Source: Rhopalosiphum padi
Taxonomy: Eukaryota > Arthropoda > Insecta > Hemiptera > Aphididae
NCBI RefSeq assembly: GCF_020882245.1
Contig: NC_083598.1
Location: 32,587,858 to 32,651,857, forward strand
Direction of reading: 5' to 3'
DNA length: 64,000 nt
Part shown: positions 37,906-50,084 of the stretch, in pieces
Layout of the letters: every line of letters begins with the position of its first letter
Numbering within the stretch: the stretch's first letter is position 1
Made by a program: the position numbers and the translations under genes
Notes under the pieces: model-generated
Databases searched by the model: none
What the model was told of the DNA's origin: nothing
What the model saw: the letters and a program-made list of their open reading frames with translations, nothing else

Positions 37906-40900
37906 AGTTAAGTATATTTTATAAATCAACCTATAGATCACTTAATATAAGTAAAAAGTTGTATGATTTATTAACGATATGGTTTTACATATTTTGTACA
38001 AATTGAGTTGAGTTAAACTAATATACTTTTTATAATGGATTACCTACACGACTCCTCCCATTTGTAATTTGCTTTAAAATAAGTAATAACTTATTTTATA
38101 TAGATTCAGACGACCGGACTATAGACTGCTCCAACTAATATGTAAATATTAATTATTAATATTTGCATGATGCGTGTTTCATTATGGAGTCGTTACACAT
38201 TACACAGTTTAACGCTCTAACTTTTAAGATGACTTATTATAGTTCAATTTTGTATTCACGCCATTCTTATGTTGTTTAAAGTGGATTTATCTTTTTCAAA
38301 TCGAATGTACATCGTAAAAACCAAAATCAATATTATAGATTTATGGTTATTGTTTATACACCTTTTTTATAACCTAAAAAAAGTATGAACAATGTTAAAA
38401 CAGAAAATTGTTTAAAAATTCAATAACGAAGTATTATTAGGATATTATGGATATTTTAAATATCGGTTCAAACTTCAAACGTTTGCATTGAAATTATTAT
38501 TGAAATTATTTCGTTATAACGTTTAAGGTTAAATAATTATTATTATACATTATTGTTTGTAGCGTAGATTTTTTATTTACATTCTATATAATTGATTTCC
38601 GTTAAAAATAAAATATATTTTTCATTTATTAAAATGAAATATATATAACATAATATTATATATTATAATGTAATTATAATCACTTATAAATATGTTTTTC
38701 TATAAGAATATATTTAGTTTTTAAAATTCCTTGTGGACAAGGACATAATAAAGTTCATATTAAAAAAGTATTTGGATAGTATCATATAATTATTAATTTA
38801 CGATTATTGAAATAAATATATTATGCAATATTTTAAATTAAAATAGCGAAATTATAAATTTAATTTCAAATACATAATAATTATTAACTAATGTCTAATG
38901 AATATTGACTTTAGGTATATTTTAGTTATGTCAGCGATTTGTTCATTCTTCAATATTGTGTATTATGTTTTACTCTCGATAATTTATTTATTTTTTTTAA
39001 ATATGCATGTTATCAACATTCTGTTGGTAGGTATTTTTTATTTGTTATTTCAGCTTTTCGTAGAAATTACATTTCTTACTTTATTCCCTTACCTATTCAA
39101 ATCCATACATAATATATTATTCTAAAAATATAGTAAGCACTTCAAATGTATCAGAATTTCCAAAATAAGCTTTAATATAAACCATTATATTATATGTTTG
39201 TAATTTATATAATGATTTATTTTGTCATATTTAACATTTATAAATTTAAACATTAAACATTTCGAGGGAGAGTATTATTATTATTATTATTACTATAGTA
39301 GTGGTAAACTTAACGCAATTCACTGCTTAGCTTATATAATGAAAAAAGTTTTATATAATGTTTTAAATTTTAAAAATGTCTAGTTTCAATAAAAAACTTT
39401 AATATTTTTTCTTGTTAACTAATTTAAACATTTAAACAAACACATTTTAAAATAAGCAACGTGACATTGAAATATTATTAATTTAATAATCAAACTATTA
39501 TTTCGAATTTAAAAGTGGTTTATTTCTATGACGCGCTCGCTAACATGTTAAAGACAAATAAAACTAAAGAAAACATTATGAAATTCGTGTTTTAATATTC
39601 ACCTTTGAAAAATTATAGTGTATGGTAAAACGGTGGAGTAGGTCTAAAGAATATTATACGAAAATATTTATCGTTTGAGGGACAGAGATTGACATTTTCG
39701 TTTGCCAACAATAGAATTCTTTATGGTATACAGTTAGCATTCTTGAAATACTACCCCATTTAACGTCTTTGGATATTTTTCAGTTATCATCAAAAGTTAC
39801 TAGGTCAAATTTTGATGTTTATTTCAACCTTTAACGTTTTAAATGCCGATTAAAGACAAACGAAATTCACCGTCGCCGTTTATTTTTTGACAGTGTTAGA
39901 TTGTACTCGAGAGAGGAAAATGAGTACTCATTATACCTATTCGAATCTTGGATTGCAATCATCATTTTACATTTACTAAATTTTTTATATCAATCAATCT
40001 ATATCGTATAACAACACCGGATGATTCATTAGATGTAAGATAATCATTATTTCAGAAAACACTAACATTTTTCAATATATTTATCTTATATATTTTTAAG
40101 TCGTCACAAAAAAAATTTTCTACAAATAATATATTTGTTATTATTTTATTTTATCGTTTTTGATTTGATTTGATTTTTATTTTTTTAATTGTTTCAATTA
40201 TTACATAAATTTTAAATCAAAAAATGTTTTGGAGTACTTTGATACATACAAATCAAATTTTGACGATTAACTCATGAGGTAAGTATTTAAAGTTTATAAA
40301 ATCTAATAAAATCTACTAATAAAGTAGATTGGAACTGAGGTACCTACAAAAATGTAGAACTACTGCTCCACTAATTTAAACTTAAAATACGCAATTAATA
40401 AATCGCTTGTTAAAAATTTGATTTTTGTAGATCGGATACTCCAAATAATATTCTGCTTTACAATATGAAATTAAAAATCTATGTTGTAATATTTATAAGC
40501 AAAAAAAAAAAATATAACTTATAAAAAAAATGTAATTATATATTGTTTTGTTTAGACTTAAAATTATGTAAAATAAATATGTTAGTGTTTTCTGAAATAA
40601 TGAAGTTATTACGTTAAATAATGGATTGCCTCGTATTATGTAGTCGTCATTCAGTTAGCGAGTGCACTTGGTGAAATCCTATTCCATCAGAGTGTTTGTG
40701 TGGAAACGTGTAATAACTACCTACTGCTGGTGTAGGAGTAATTAAGTAAAAACAGTAGTTGTACTAGTTGTTTCACCGTTGGCTGTACCAATAAAGTTTA
40801 CGAAGAAAATCTTTTGATGAAAATATAATTTCATACACTTTTAACGCACACTTACGGGCTAAGGTTTAGATTACAATAAGTTGTATTCCCGAACCCACTT

Positions 40901-41143
40901 ATCGATAAAATAGTTGTTGACAATTATATTTCATAGATAGCTATCAACATAGGCAGTTTTAAATTTCTATATGGATAATGTATAAAATTATAAGGTAGAT
41001 ACATAAATCGACTGTACTTAAATGTCCATCTTTAATCACTATTTCCGAATATTTTTTTTTAAATTGTCGATGACCTTTCTCCGTATAGCTTTCCAAATCA
41101 CAGAAACCAAAAGTTGACATGAACTGATTGATTTACAAAAATG

Positions 41144-41161
41144 TGTATAATATATTATACA
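41144..41161. repeat. 18-bp perfect palindrome with neighbouring hairpin
   Basis: TGTATAATATATTATACA is its own reverse complement. A second inverted pair (AATATACAC at 41216-41224 and GTGTATATT at 41237-41245) follows 55 bp later, and TTATACAAAATAT occurs twice around it. The cluster is probably simple A/T-driven structure. Confidence 0.55.
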
Positions 41162-43349
41162 TATTATTTATAATGTATATGTATATTATGTATAATTTTA
41201 TCATTTATTATACAAAATATACACATTGGTATAGAAGTGTATATTATACAAAATATCAACTTAATTGTATTACAGCAAATGAAACGTACGTAATTATGTA
41301 TAATATTGTGCTTTAAGAAATTAATAGTTGTTTAAAAGTGATTTCCTAAAAACAAAAATTTTAGTTTTAATATTTATTATGGTTTTTTTCTAAAAGAAAA
41401 GTATGCATAATGTATTAGTATACGTTTTTTAAGATTTGAGCTTTTTGGTTCTTCATACCACGCGTATAAAATAGATAAACTTTTTATACATAACTCATTA
41501 TCAAATATTCTGAGTTGACGTTAATAATTATTATTGTAGTTGTTTTCGAACACATTTTCATTCAATATCCAAAAAACTCAAACAAAAGTAATCAATATTA
41601 TGCAGTGTGGCGGGAACACATCAAATGGGTAATGTTTTCGTTCCTCACATGAATGATTGAACAATGATATAAAATAAAAACTCTGTTATATAGTTAATAA
41701 CCCGTAGTATGAATTAACCAAGCTACCAAGGTAAACATTTTGACGCTCCGAAAATATGGTAATATAAACTATGGTAGTTTATCGTGGCGACACGAAACTC
41801 GCGGTTCGTCGTACAAAATTCATAAAAAATATATGCATTCCAATCATTCAAAAATATTGCAATAATATTATAACAGTATGGTGAGTATAGTTTCTAATTG
41901 AGAATATATTATGCATTTTGTCTACATTGCACTGCTCTGCACTGTTTCAATATCAATTTTTATGTTTCAATTATTTTACTACATAGCTAGTACCTACTTC
42001 GGATTTCACTGCGAATAACTCGTCGTTATGGTATGCATACAAATAGAAATATTTATAATAATTTTAATGTATATTTGTTGCATCGACTTTTGTTCTCACT
42101 CGTTCTTAGAATATATTTAAAGTATTTTTCTTAAAACAATAAATTCTGTAGACTTGCTATATTATTTTAAACTATTTTTATGGTTATTTTTATAAGGAAA
42201 TATTATACATATTTTGTTTAATATATATTTAAATTCGTCCGTACAATAAATAAACATCTCGAATACTAGTATACCGAATTTTTCTTGATAGTTTAATATA
42301 TTTAAAATTAATTTATCAACTATCCTTATTAATCAACTTTTAAATATATCAAGTAATAAGTAATTAATAATTCAAATTTAGTATACATTTTTCCGTTAGT
42401 CGTATTGCTTGTTCAATGTTTATAAATTATTTTTAACATAATATATCGATTTGAGCAGAACTCAGATAGTAGCACTTGTTCGTATTTATTTAAAAAAAAT
42501 CGTTTTTGAAAAGGTTTTCTGAATATTATTCTTACACTTAAGGACAGCACTATAAACTGAAAAATTACCTAGATAAGATTTACGGTCCATAAATACGATA
42601 TATGAAATTTGTTGAGTTTTTTTTTTTTTTTTTGACATAAAAGTGTTTGTATAAAAAAAAATAACGTTGTTCAACATTCTTAAAAACATTCCTTCACTTG
42701 AAATCAATAACAAAAACAAATTTTCTGAAGAAATCAGTAAATTTATTATTATATTAAAATACTTCGTTACACTAAACTTTTATTTTATTAAAATTAATTT
42801 CTATAAATAACTTATTAAACTATTGTTATGTTTTATTTGATTTAAATATTTACCATTAACTCTGCTGAATAATAATTTTCAATAATACGTCACTATATTG
42901 ACCTATTTAAAAAAAAAAACGATAATATAATCTGTCTAGTTTAATGATAACATTAATTTTGGCTTTTAAAAATAATCTTATGATATTTAAAATGAAAGAG
43001 ATTTTTTATAAGCTACTCTATAGTTTAATGTAAAAATAATTAGTTCAAAGCAAAAAATATTAAATGTATTTAACACATAATTCACCGGTAACAATACAGC
43101 TGATACGGCTCTTTTATCATGAAAATGATTAATTCGATATTAACGCAGATCTTATTTTATATTATATTTTGGCGATTGTTAACCCGGTTCATTTCGCTTC
43201 ATTGTTTTCACTCAAAACAGGCAAAATCCATGTGTTTTCACTTAATGATGGTATCTTTAACCACATATATCTAAGAACAAATTAATTAATTGAGATTTGG
43301 TGGGGGATACGTTTCCTAGACATATTTGATGTTGTGTGATGCATTGCAG

Positions 43350-43504
43350 TCTGGCTGAGTTATTATATTTTACGTTACGAGAAAGTACGAATAATGGAAT
43401 GAAGGATTGTATAAACCAACTACGAAGTCTAAAATTAATAATATCTGAAAACAGAGAAGAGATGTTAACGAGACCGTCGATGATTACTCGACGCGAATAT
43501 CCAA
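43350..43504 (+). other. candidate internal exon (155 bp) or small ORF
   Basis: An acceptor-like ATGCATTGCAG ends at 43349 and a donor-like CCAA|GTAAGC begins at 43505. One frame is open throughout, with well-mixed codons (LAELLYFTLREST, GMKDCINQLRSL, SENREEMLTRPSM). This composition is unlike the A/T-driven frames around it. Alternatively an ATG at 43339 gives a 59-codon ORF ending at 43518. The GAGACCGTCGATGATTACTC segment is CpG-rich. I recognise no family, so no function is proposed. If real, it would be one exon of a gene whose other exons lie far away or outside the window. Confidence 0.3.
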
Positions 43505-45502
43505 GTAAGCTCGAATAGTTCTGCTCAATAGTGCGTTAACATTTTACTAACGTATAAAACAAACATGTGACTATGAATAAATAATTCTAAAAAGAAACAT
43601 ACACACATTTTAAAATCCGTTTCAAGTTTATCTAACACAATATTACGGCGATTTCAAAGGATAAATTCTCTGGCTATAATCAATTTACAAGATTGTCGAA
43701 ATTTCCATACAAATATTTTTTTTTCTACATTATAATGACACGAGTAGATAATGAGATTTAGCGATTTCTATTTGTAAGTAGAGGTTGATCGATCCAAGCA
43801 AATTTCAATCAGAGTGAAGCAGAAACTATAAATTCAATTAAATCTAATCAACACTCAAAACGTAAGACTAATGTATCATGGTAAATACATAGAACATAAA
43901 TACGACGTTACTCGCCATCGAAGTTAAATGGCCAATTATTTTTGTATTCATGTCGAAATAACTAATTGAACTCTGTTAACACGAATTTAACAATAACCCG
44001 GGATTAGTGTGTATACTATAATTATACTTGAAAACAAGATTTCCTAGAGCAATGCGTCTAGTTAACTCATTTTCAGGAAAATTGTCTTGTTCTTTGTTTA
44101 TAATTTTCACTTCTTGCGTTTAGCACTGTAACCTTAATGTAATAATAGTTCTTTTTCGGGAATGTGAAGTTGAAAAACGTATTGAACACAACAATTTAAA
44201 GGTTTATGAAATTTATTAATTCTTGATAAGTATCTGAAATTACGTCTGTAGAAATAATAATTCAATACACTTTGCCGTCGGTCGCCAACAGGCAAAAATT
44301 GAGTAGGGAAAAAAAACTAGCAATTTTATTGTAAATAACAAACAATAAATGCTTGGAAAATTAGCAATATTATTTAGAATATATAATATTAGGTACATTA
44401 GCATAAAGTCAAAAATCTGCAGATTATAACATGTTGTTACACAATAAAAAACTATTACTTGAAAAATGTTAGTTTTTCGATGTTTTTTTACTCTAAGAAC
44501 AATTATTTCCGAATCTCTTGACGTACTACATATAATTTCCTACGTTTTATAAAATAAACACAACGTAACGTCGTATAAGTGGCGAGGATACGATTTTTTT
44601 CGAAACAGAAATAAATAATAAATTACTTTTATTTATTTGTTACAACAACAATTGTGAGTAACATTTTTTTTTCAGTTTTAGCACACTTGTTCAACCAAGA
44701 ATTTAGTGTTTAATTGATTTTCTTTGTATAGAAACTAATAATATCACATTGAATATAAATAATAAAATATTATTTTTGGTTTTAAAGTGATTATATTAAA
44801 AAAATATATATCTTACAAATCACCATGAAATTCATTTAAATCAATAAAAGTAATATGAAAATCATACATGATGCATTAATACTATTAAATATTTAAAAAA
44901 AAAGTGTTCTCAATATACTTGGGTAGTTGAGGACTACTGTCTGTACCTGAGGGCAACAGGAGCTCCACTACTAATATCAAAACGGTTACGACTGATATCT
45001 TGCATTCCATTATATAAGTGCATACACTTGGTTGAATACTTTTTGGAGTTTTCACACGTTTTTTAATTCGATACTATAACTTTTTCCATTTAATTTTACC
45101 CACGCTTTGGTCTAAGTATTGGCATGCTTAAAAATATTTATTTTTTTTAATTTAATTATCTTTTGGCAGGTACTTATTAGACATAAAATTATAATGAAGT
45201 ATATCTTAATATAATTACGATTTGTCGGGTGCTTAAATATAAAATTTGTAATATCATTATAAAATAATTATAATGCGTCATGTACTTCTATGCTTTTTTT
45301 TAACGTTTAAAATAACGCCTCTATAACCGTCTTGCCTCCAACAGCAACCCATTAATATGAAATCTCGCAGTCCCTTCCATTCCCGGAAACACGCCCAGAG
45401 GTTAAAAAAGAAAATGGTGTTGTGACCTTGACTTCTTCCTTTCTAACCGAGGATAGATTTACTACCAAAAAAAAAAAAAATTAAAAAACCAGTTCTCTAA
45501 GG

Positions 45503-45959
45503 CAGTGTTTTAAACTTTTTGAAATCACGGAACACCAATCAATAATATTTTTTTATTCGAAACCTCTATTAAAATTATCTTCAAAAAAGGAGGATACTAC
45601 TAGACATGCCAATAAACGGCAACAATGATAATATACCTAATATATTAAATACAGCAAAATGTAATAAAATTATTTATTTAGGAAGTATCATAACATTCAA
45701 AAGTAAAATCATATATGACTTTATTATAATTATAATAACTATAATTATTATAATATTTACCTTTCTTATATTGTATTAGTACAAAATAATATTATTTAAC
45801 GTACATTAACTAAATGTAAAACTAAAATATATTAATATTTTATAAATAAATAATAGATTTTTCAAAATAATTTTTTTGAATATTTTGAAAAAAAAAACAC
45901 TTAAGTTTCTCAGAATCCTTAAGTGATCTTCGCAGAACCGCACAGTTTAAGAAACAGTG
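45503..45959. mobile_element. hAT-type MITE, 457 bp
   Basis: The element starts CAGTGTTTTAAACTTTTTG and its other end, reverse-complemented, reads CACTGTTTCTTAAACTGTG. It is flanked by a perfect 8-bp direct repeat CTCTAAGG (45495-45502 and 45960-45967). An 8-bp duplication with CAGTG-type ends and the subterminal GGAACACC / AGAACCGC text is the classic signature of hAT transposons. The right-end CAGTG differs from the expected CACTG by one base, so this copy has aged. The interior is A+T-rich, has no transposase frame and includes short inverted A/T stretches near 45725-45755. It would have been mobilised by a transposase encoded elsewhere. Confidence 0.88.
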
Positions 45960-46410
45960 CTCTAAGGAATTGGTTATTTATATCAAATAAAGAAAAAAAT
46001 AAATTTAAAAAAACTATAACTATGACTACATAGTGAAACGTCAACGTTTATTATTACCGGTTAATAATTTAACAAAATGAAATGTATTTAATATTTATTT
46101 ACAATATTTAACACTTTGCTTTTTGAACCAAAACCACTCTCGTACGTATAATATTTGAGACATAATGATGAAATTAACACGTGCAAATGTGCAATTACTA
46201 TTGGAGTTACAACAAAAATGGCTTTATCTATAATGATATTCTATAGTTAATCATTATAAAAAATGTGGTTAAAATCGAATTTCAATGCACTATGAGTTAT
46301 AACACATAATAAATTTTATCTTATTCGTATATTTTGGGATTATATGAGATAATTAAGGTTTACTTTATCTTATCCGCCACAAAACTATAGACAAGTATAT
46401 AATTTAAAAA

Positions 46411-46566
46411 ACGCGTGAGAATCCCGAAAAAATAGTCGGCTATCCACGCACAGCGGGACACCAGTTAGCGGCCGCAACTTTTCTAATAGTAGTGGTAGAC
46501 GGGAACCCTATTCTCTTCACGGAACTCAACTATAATACAGCTGAAGTGCGACCTATCAACCGATAG
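46411..46566. other. GC-rich island, possible repeat relic
   Basis: About 155 bp of unusually GC-rich sequence with ACGCGT, CACGCACAGCGGGACACC, GCGGCCGC and GACGGGAACCC sits abruptly in A+T-rich DNA. On the minus strand one frame reads coding-like for about 25 codons (with VEFREENRVPVYHYY) but meets two stops within 55 codons. It could be a decayed transposon fragment, a SINE-like unit or a regulatory element. No tRNA-like boxes could be confirmed. Confidence 0.3.
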
Positions 46567-49500
46567 ATAATAATATTCGTAGTAATAATAATCAACAGAC
46601 TACTTAAATATATTTACCAACTAAACATGAAAAAAATCCTGATGATTTGAGTTCATTTTTCCGATAATAGCATAAAAAAACAAATAATAAATGAACATCT
46701 TACCGATTTTCATGAAGTATATTATATAAGTCTAAATATAGTATTATGACGATATTTTTTTTTACATAATATATTCAATAATAAGCAATGCTGAATGTCC
46801 CTGATGCGGTGTATAATTCGTATTAATATTATACTCGTATAACGATAAAAATTATTTTTGTATTTAAATAATAAGCACTATTGCACTAACCTATATTACT
46901 TATTATCCATATTGAGTAAGGTATGAACAACCGTTTTACCGTTATTTACTAAGAAATTATAATTTTGACTTATACAACAAAAATCAACTTAAAAACGTTT
47001 TCTCCGTGAATCATAAAAATTATTTTGAAAATATGAATCCTTGATAATAAGAATACATAATATAGTGAATTTTATAATCTCAAAGAATATATTTTGAAAA
47101 AGGCAATGTTCCCAAAATAATCCAAAAACAATTTAATGGCGTTTATAATAAAATATTTCTAAAATATGAACGTTAATTCTGTCTTGAAAGTTAGGTACGT
47201 ACATTAAATCAAACCTAATGATAAAAACACTTTAAAATTAATTGATCTATAATTTTTTTATTTTCAAATTCGTTTAACTTATACACACGATAATATTATT
47301 ATAATAATATAAGCCACTTTATCCACGCTATCAATATTTGAAATATTAAACTATTGTATGTCAAAACACCACAATATAATCTGAACGGACGGAACAACCA
47401 CAAGTATAAATGCCTGACTAGTGATCAATGAGAGTAACGAAAACATTTCTCGAAGAAAAAGCGAGCGAGGTTTTACTCGATTTGATTTTTTTTAATACAG
47501 TATAGTACGCGAATATATTTGCAACTTTTTTTATAGCTATTGTTGAACAAGTACGTTAAATAATGTTTTGCTTTTTGTCGGTCGATTTATCGTCTACACG
47601 AAGTACGCGAAATTGTTTAACATAATAATGCTGTAGTAGTTCTCGTTAGTTGAGTTAGGCTGTATATAAACATATCGTATACATATCTGTATAGAAATCA
47701 TTAAGAGCAATTTGCGAAGAAACTGTACTTGGATTTCACATGCATTATATAAATTACGTTCCGCATTTTGTTTTTCAATGCATTGTCGTTATATTTATAA
47801 CAATCTAAAATAGTAATTGGTTGATATCATTCTGACTTTGAATAAAAAATATTATATTTTTTTATCCGAAACAGAAAATTCCATTATCTAGAACCACAAC
47901 AATTATTTATTTTTTATAAAAGTATTGATTCTAAATAAAAAATAAAAATTTAGAACTATATTGAATGATCGTAAAATGAGAATCATACGTACAAGGGTTG
48001 AATATATTATCATTATTTGTATTAAAATAAACAAATTATACGATTAACCAGTTTTTGTTTGTTTTATTTTATTATACTAACTTATTCTTTAAGTGTTTCT
48101 ATGAAAATGAATTATATATTATTGATCGGTAAAATGATGATATTAACTTTAACATAATTATTTTGTTATATATCAAATGCTTTGTAAATAAAATTATTAT
48201 TATTTTATCCATAAATAAATTATTTAGTAATAATATTACTATATTTAATATATATATATATATTATTTACTAATTTATATTTATATTATCATAATTATTA
48301 CAATTATTATTATATCATACAAACAACCGTTCGTATCATAAATCTATAGTTAATCTTAAAATTATTAAACTGATTGTAAATGTAGACCTACATGAACATT
48401 TTCTAGTTATTAAAAAAATTAACTATTTATACCCATATATTGCTAATGACCTAGTTTTCAAAGGCAAAATTTAGTTATCAAGTTCAGTAATAATAAAAAA
48501 ATTCAATAAAAAAATCGTTTTGTTACAGTTATATAACATAAAGTCTTATTTATATACTTAAATAAACAATATCATTAAGTACATCATGATATCCACTTAG
48601 TGATATAGATTAATACGTTATTTAATTCAAATTTACATATTATCTATTACAATGACCAACACTATTATCAACACGTATTGTACAGCAATGCGATACCCAC
48701 TTTCTCACCTTTTTATAATTATTAATAATATTATTGCTAATCACTATTGCTCGCAAAATGAAAAACATTAAATAATTTGTCAGTAGTCTTGAATAACTAG
48801 TTTCTAATAGATTCAAACATTGAATTTCTAGTGAAATTATATTAAAGCAGGTTTGATTAAAAAAAAAGTATTATTTCATCTTATTTCGTGGTCTACTGAA
48901 CATGAATATTGTGATACTAAAGATTATACTTTTTCACCTTGTAATCATCCTTTATAATATTCAAAAACGTCTACTTTTAAAATGTTGTTAACAAATATTA
49001 TAAATAATATTATATACACTATGACAAGTGCAGATTGTTGAAAAATAAACATTTTAAAACCAGAACCAAAAATAGTTATGTTCAATTAATAATTATTATA
49101 TTTCGTAATTTTTTATCAATTTTTGAATTAATAAAGAATCATTTAGAACTTTAATGTATGTTCAGTTTTATATTTTTAATATAAGCAATTTAAAATAAAT
49201 GTAATCGATATACTTAAAATATTATGCTGAAAAATAATAAATTTCAAAAAGTCAAATTGAATTCTTAATAACATTTAAATAATTTAAAAAAATAAGTAAG
49301 TATAATAAATTGTAATGAAAAATATTATAGATTTTTATATCAAGAAAATGATTTAAATATTTTTTTTAAATGTTTATTTAAAACTATATTGAAGTTGAGA
49401 ACTTTTATATAGGGACTTACCTTAAATGGGATTGGTGAAACCGTATTGTTCTTTACAAATAACTTAACACAATGTGTCGTATTGATTCATTGGAACATTA

Positions 49501-50066
49501 TTTTACGTAAAAGCTTTTAACCACATTTCATGGCATACGAGCATACAAATGAACATTAAAAATAAGATTTTTTATAATAAATAAAATAATTATAGCATGG
49601 TCTTAAATGAACGGAAAAAACCATGATTTTGAGTTTAATGTACTTTCGTATTGATCCATACTAACAATTTTGAAAAATGTACTATTTTAATTAGCTATTA
49701 TTATATTATTATTACTGATTTCTAATTTTTTTTTTTTTTTTTTTAATGAAAATTCATAACCTATTTAACGTTGTATTTTAAGAAAAAAATCAACTTCTGA
49801 ATTTATATTTTTATAATAGAATATTAATAATTGTTGAATTGATAATTGATATTATAATCAAATGCATTTAAAGTTAAAATTCCGCCTTATCTTTATTAAT
49901 GCCCGATGAAAAAAACATAGCATAAAAAGTTAAAATATGTACAATTATTTTCAAAATACTGTGAAATTTAAATAAGGGTATTTTCATTCAAAATAAATTA
50001 AAAACCTAAAAAACGACCATCGTAAAAATATTATAAAAAATTCATTATTTCTTTTTTTAATAAAGT

Positions 50067-50084
50067 GTTAGTTGTTAGTTGTTA
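50067..50084. repeat. 7-bp tandem repeat
   Basis: GTTAGTT occurs twice and is followed by a partial GTTA. It is not the insect telomere repeat TTAGG and is probably a chance or slippage product. Confidence 0.6.

Larger units (their letters stand above)
37906..45494. other. A+T-rich gene-free stretch
   Basis: No gene was recognised. It contains a (TAT)n run near 39274-39293, a small GC-richer patch at 40640-40800 that includes an arthropod Inr-like TCATTCAGT, a palindrome at 41144-41161, and the candidate exon at 43350-43504. A TGACCTTGA nuclear-receptor-like site lies at 45423-45431 in a GC-richer patch (45300-45440). Confidence 0.55.

Noticed and set aside
7204..40670. Shared ATTCAGTTAGC word near 7210 and 40650 as paired promoters
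   Set aside because: Eleven matching bases with no further similarity are likely coincidence.
41128..41316. Tyr/Ile-rich 62-codon open frame
   Set aside because: Produced by palindromic TATA-type repeats, not by coding constraint.
45423..45431. TGACCTTGA nuclear-receptor-type site
   Set aside because: A single 9-bp match is not enough for a regulatory call, although it lies in a GC-richer patch.
50067..50084. Possible telomere-like repeat
   Set aside because: The unit is GTTAGTT, not TTAGG, and there are fewer than three units.
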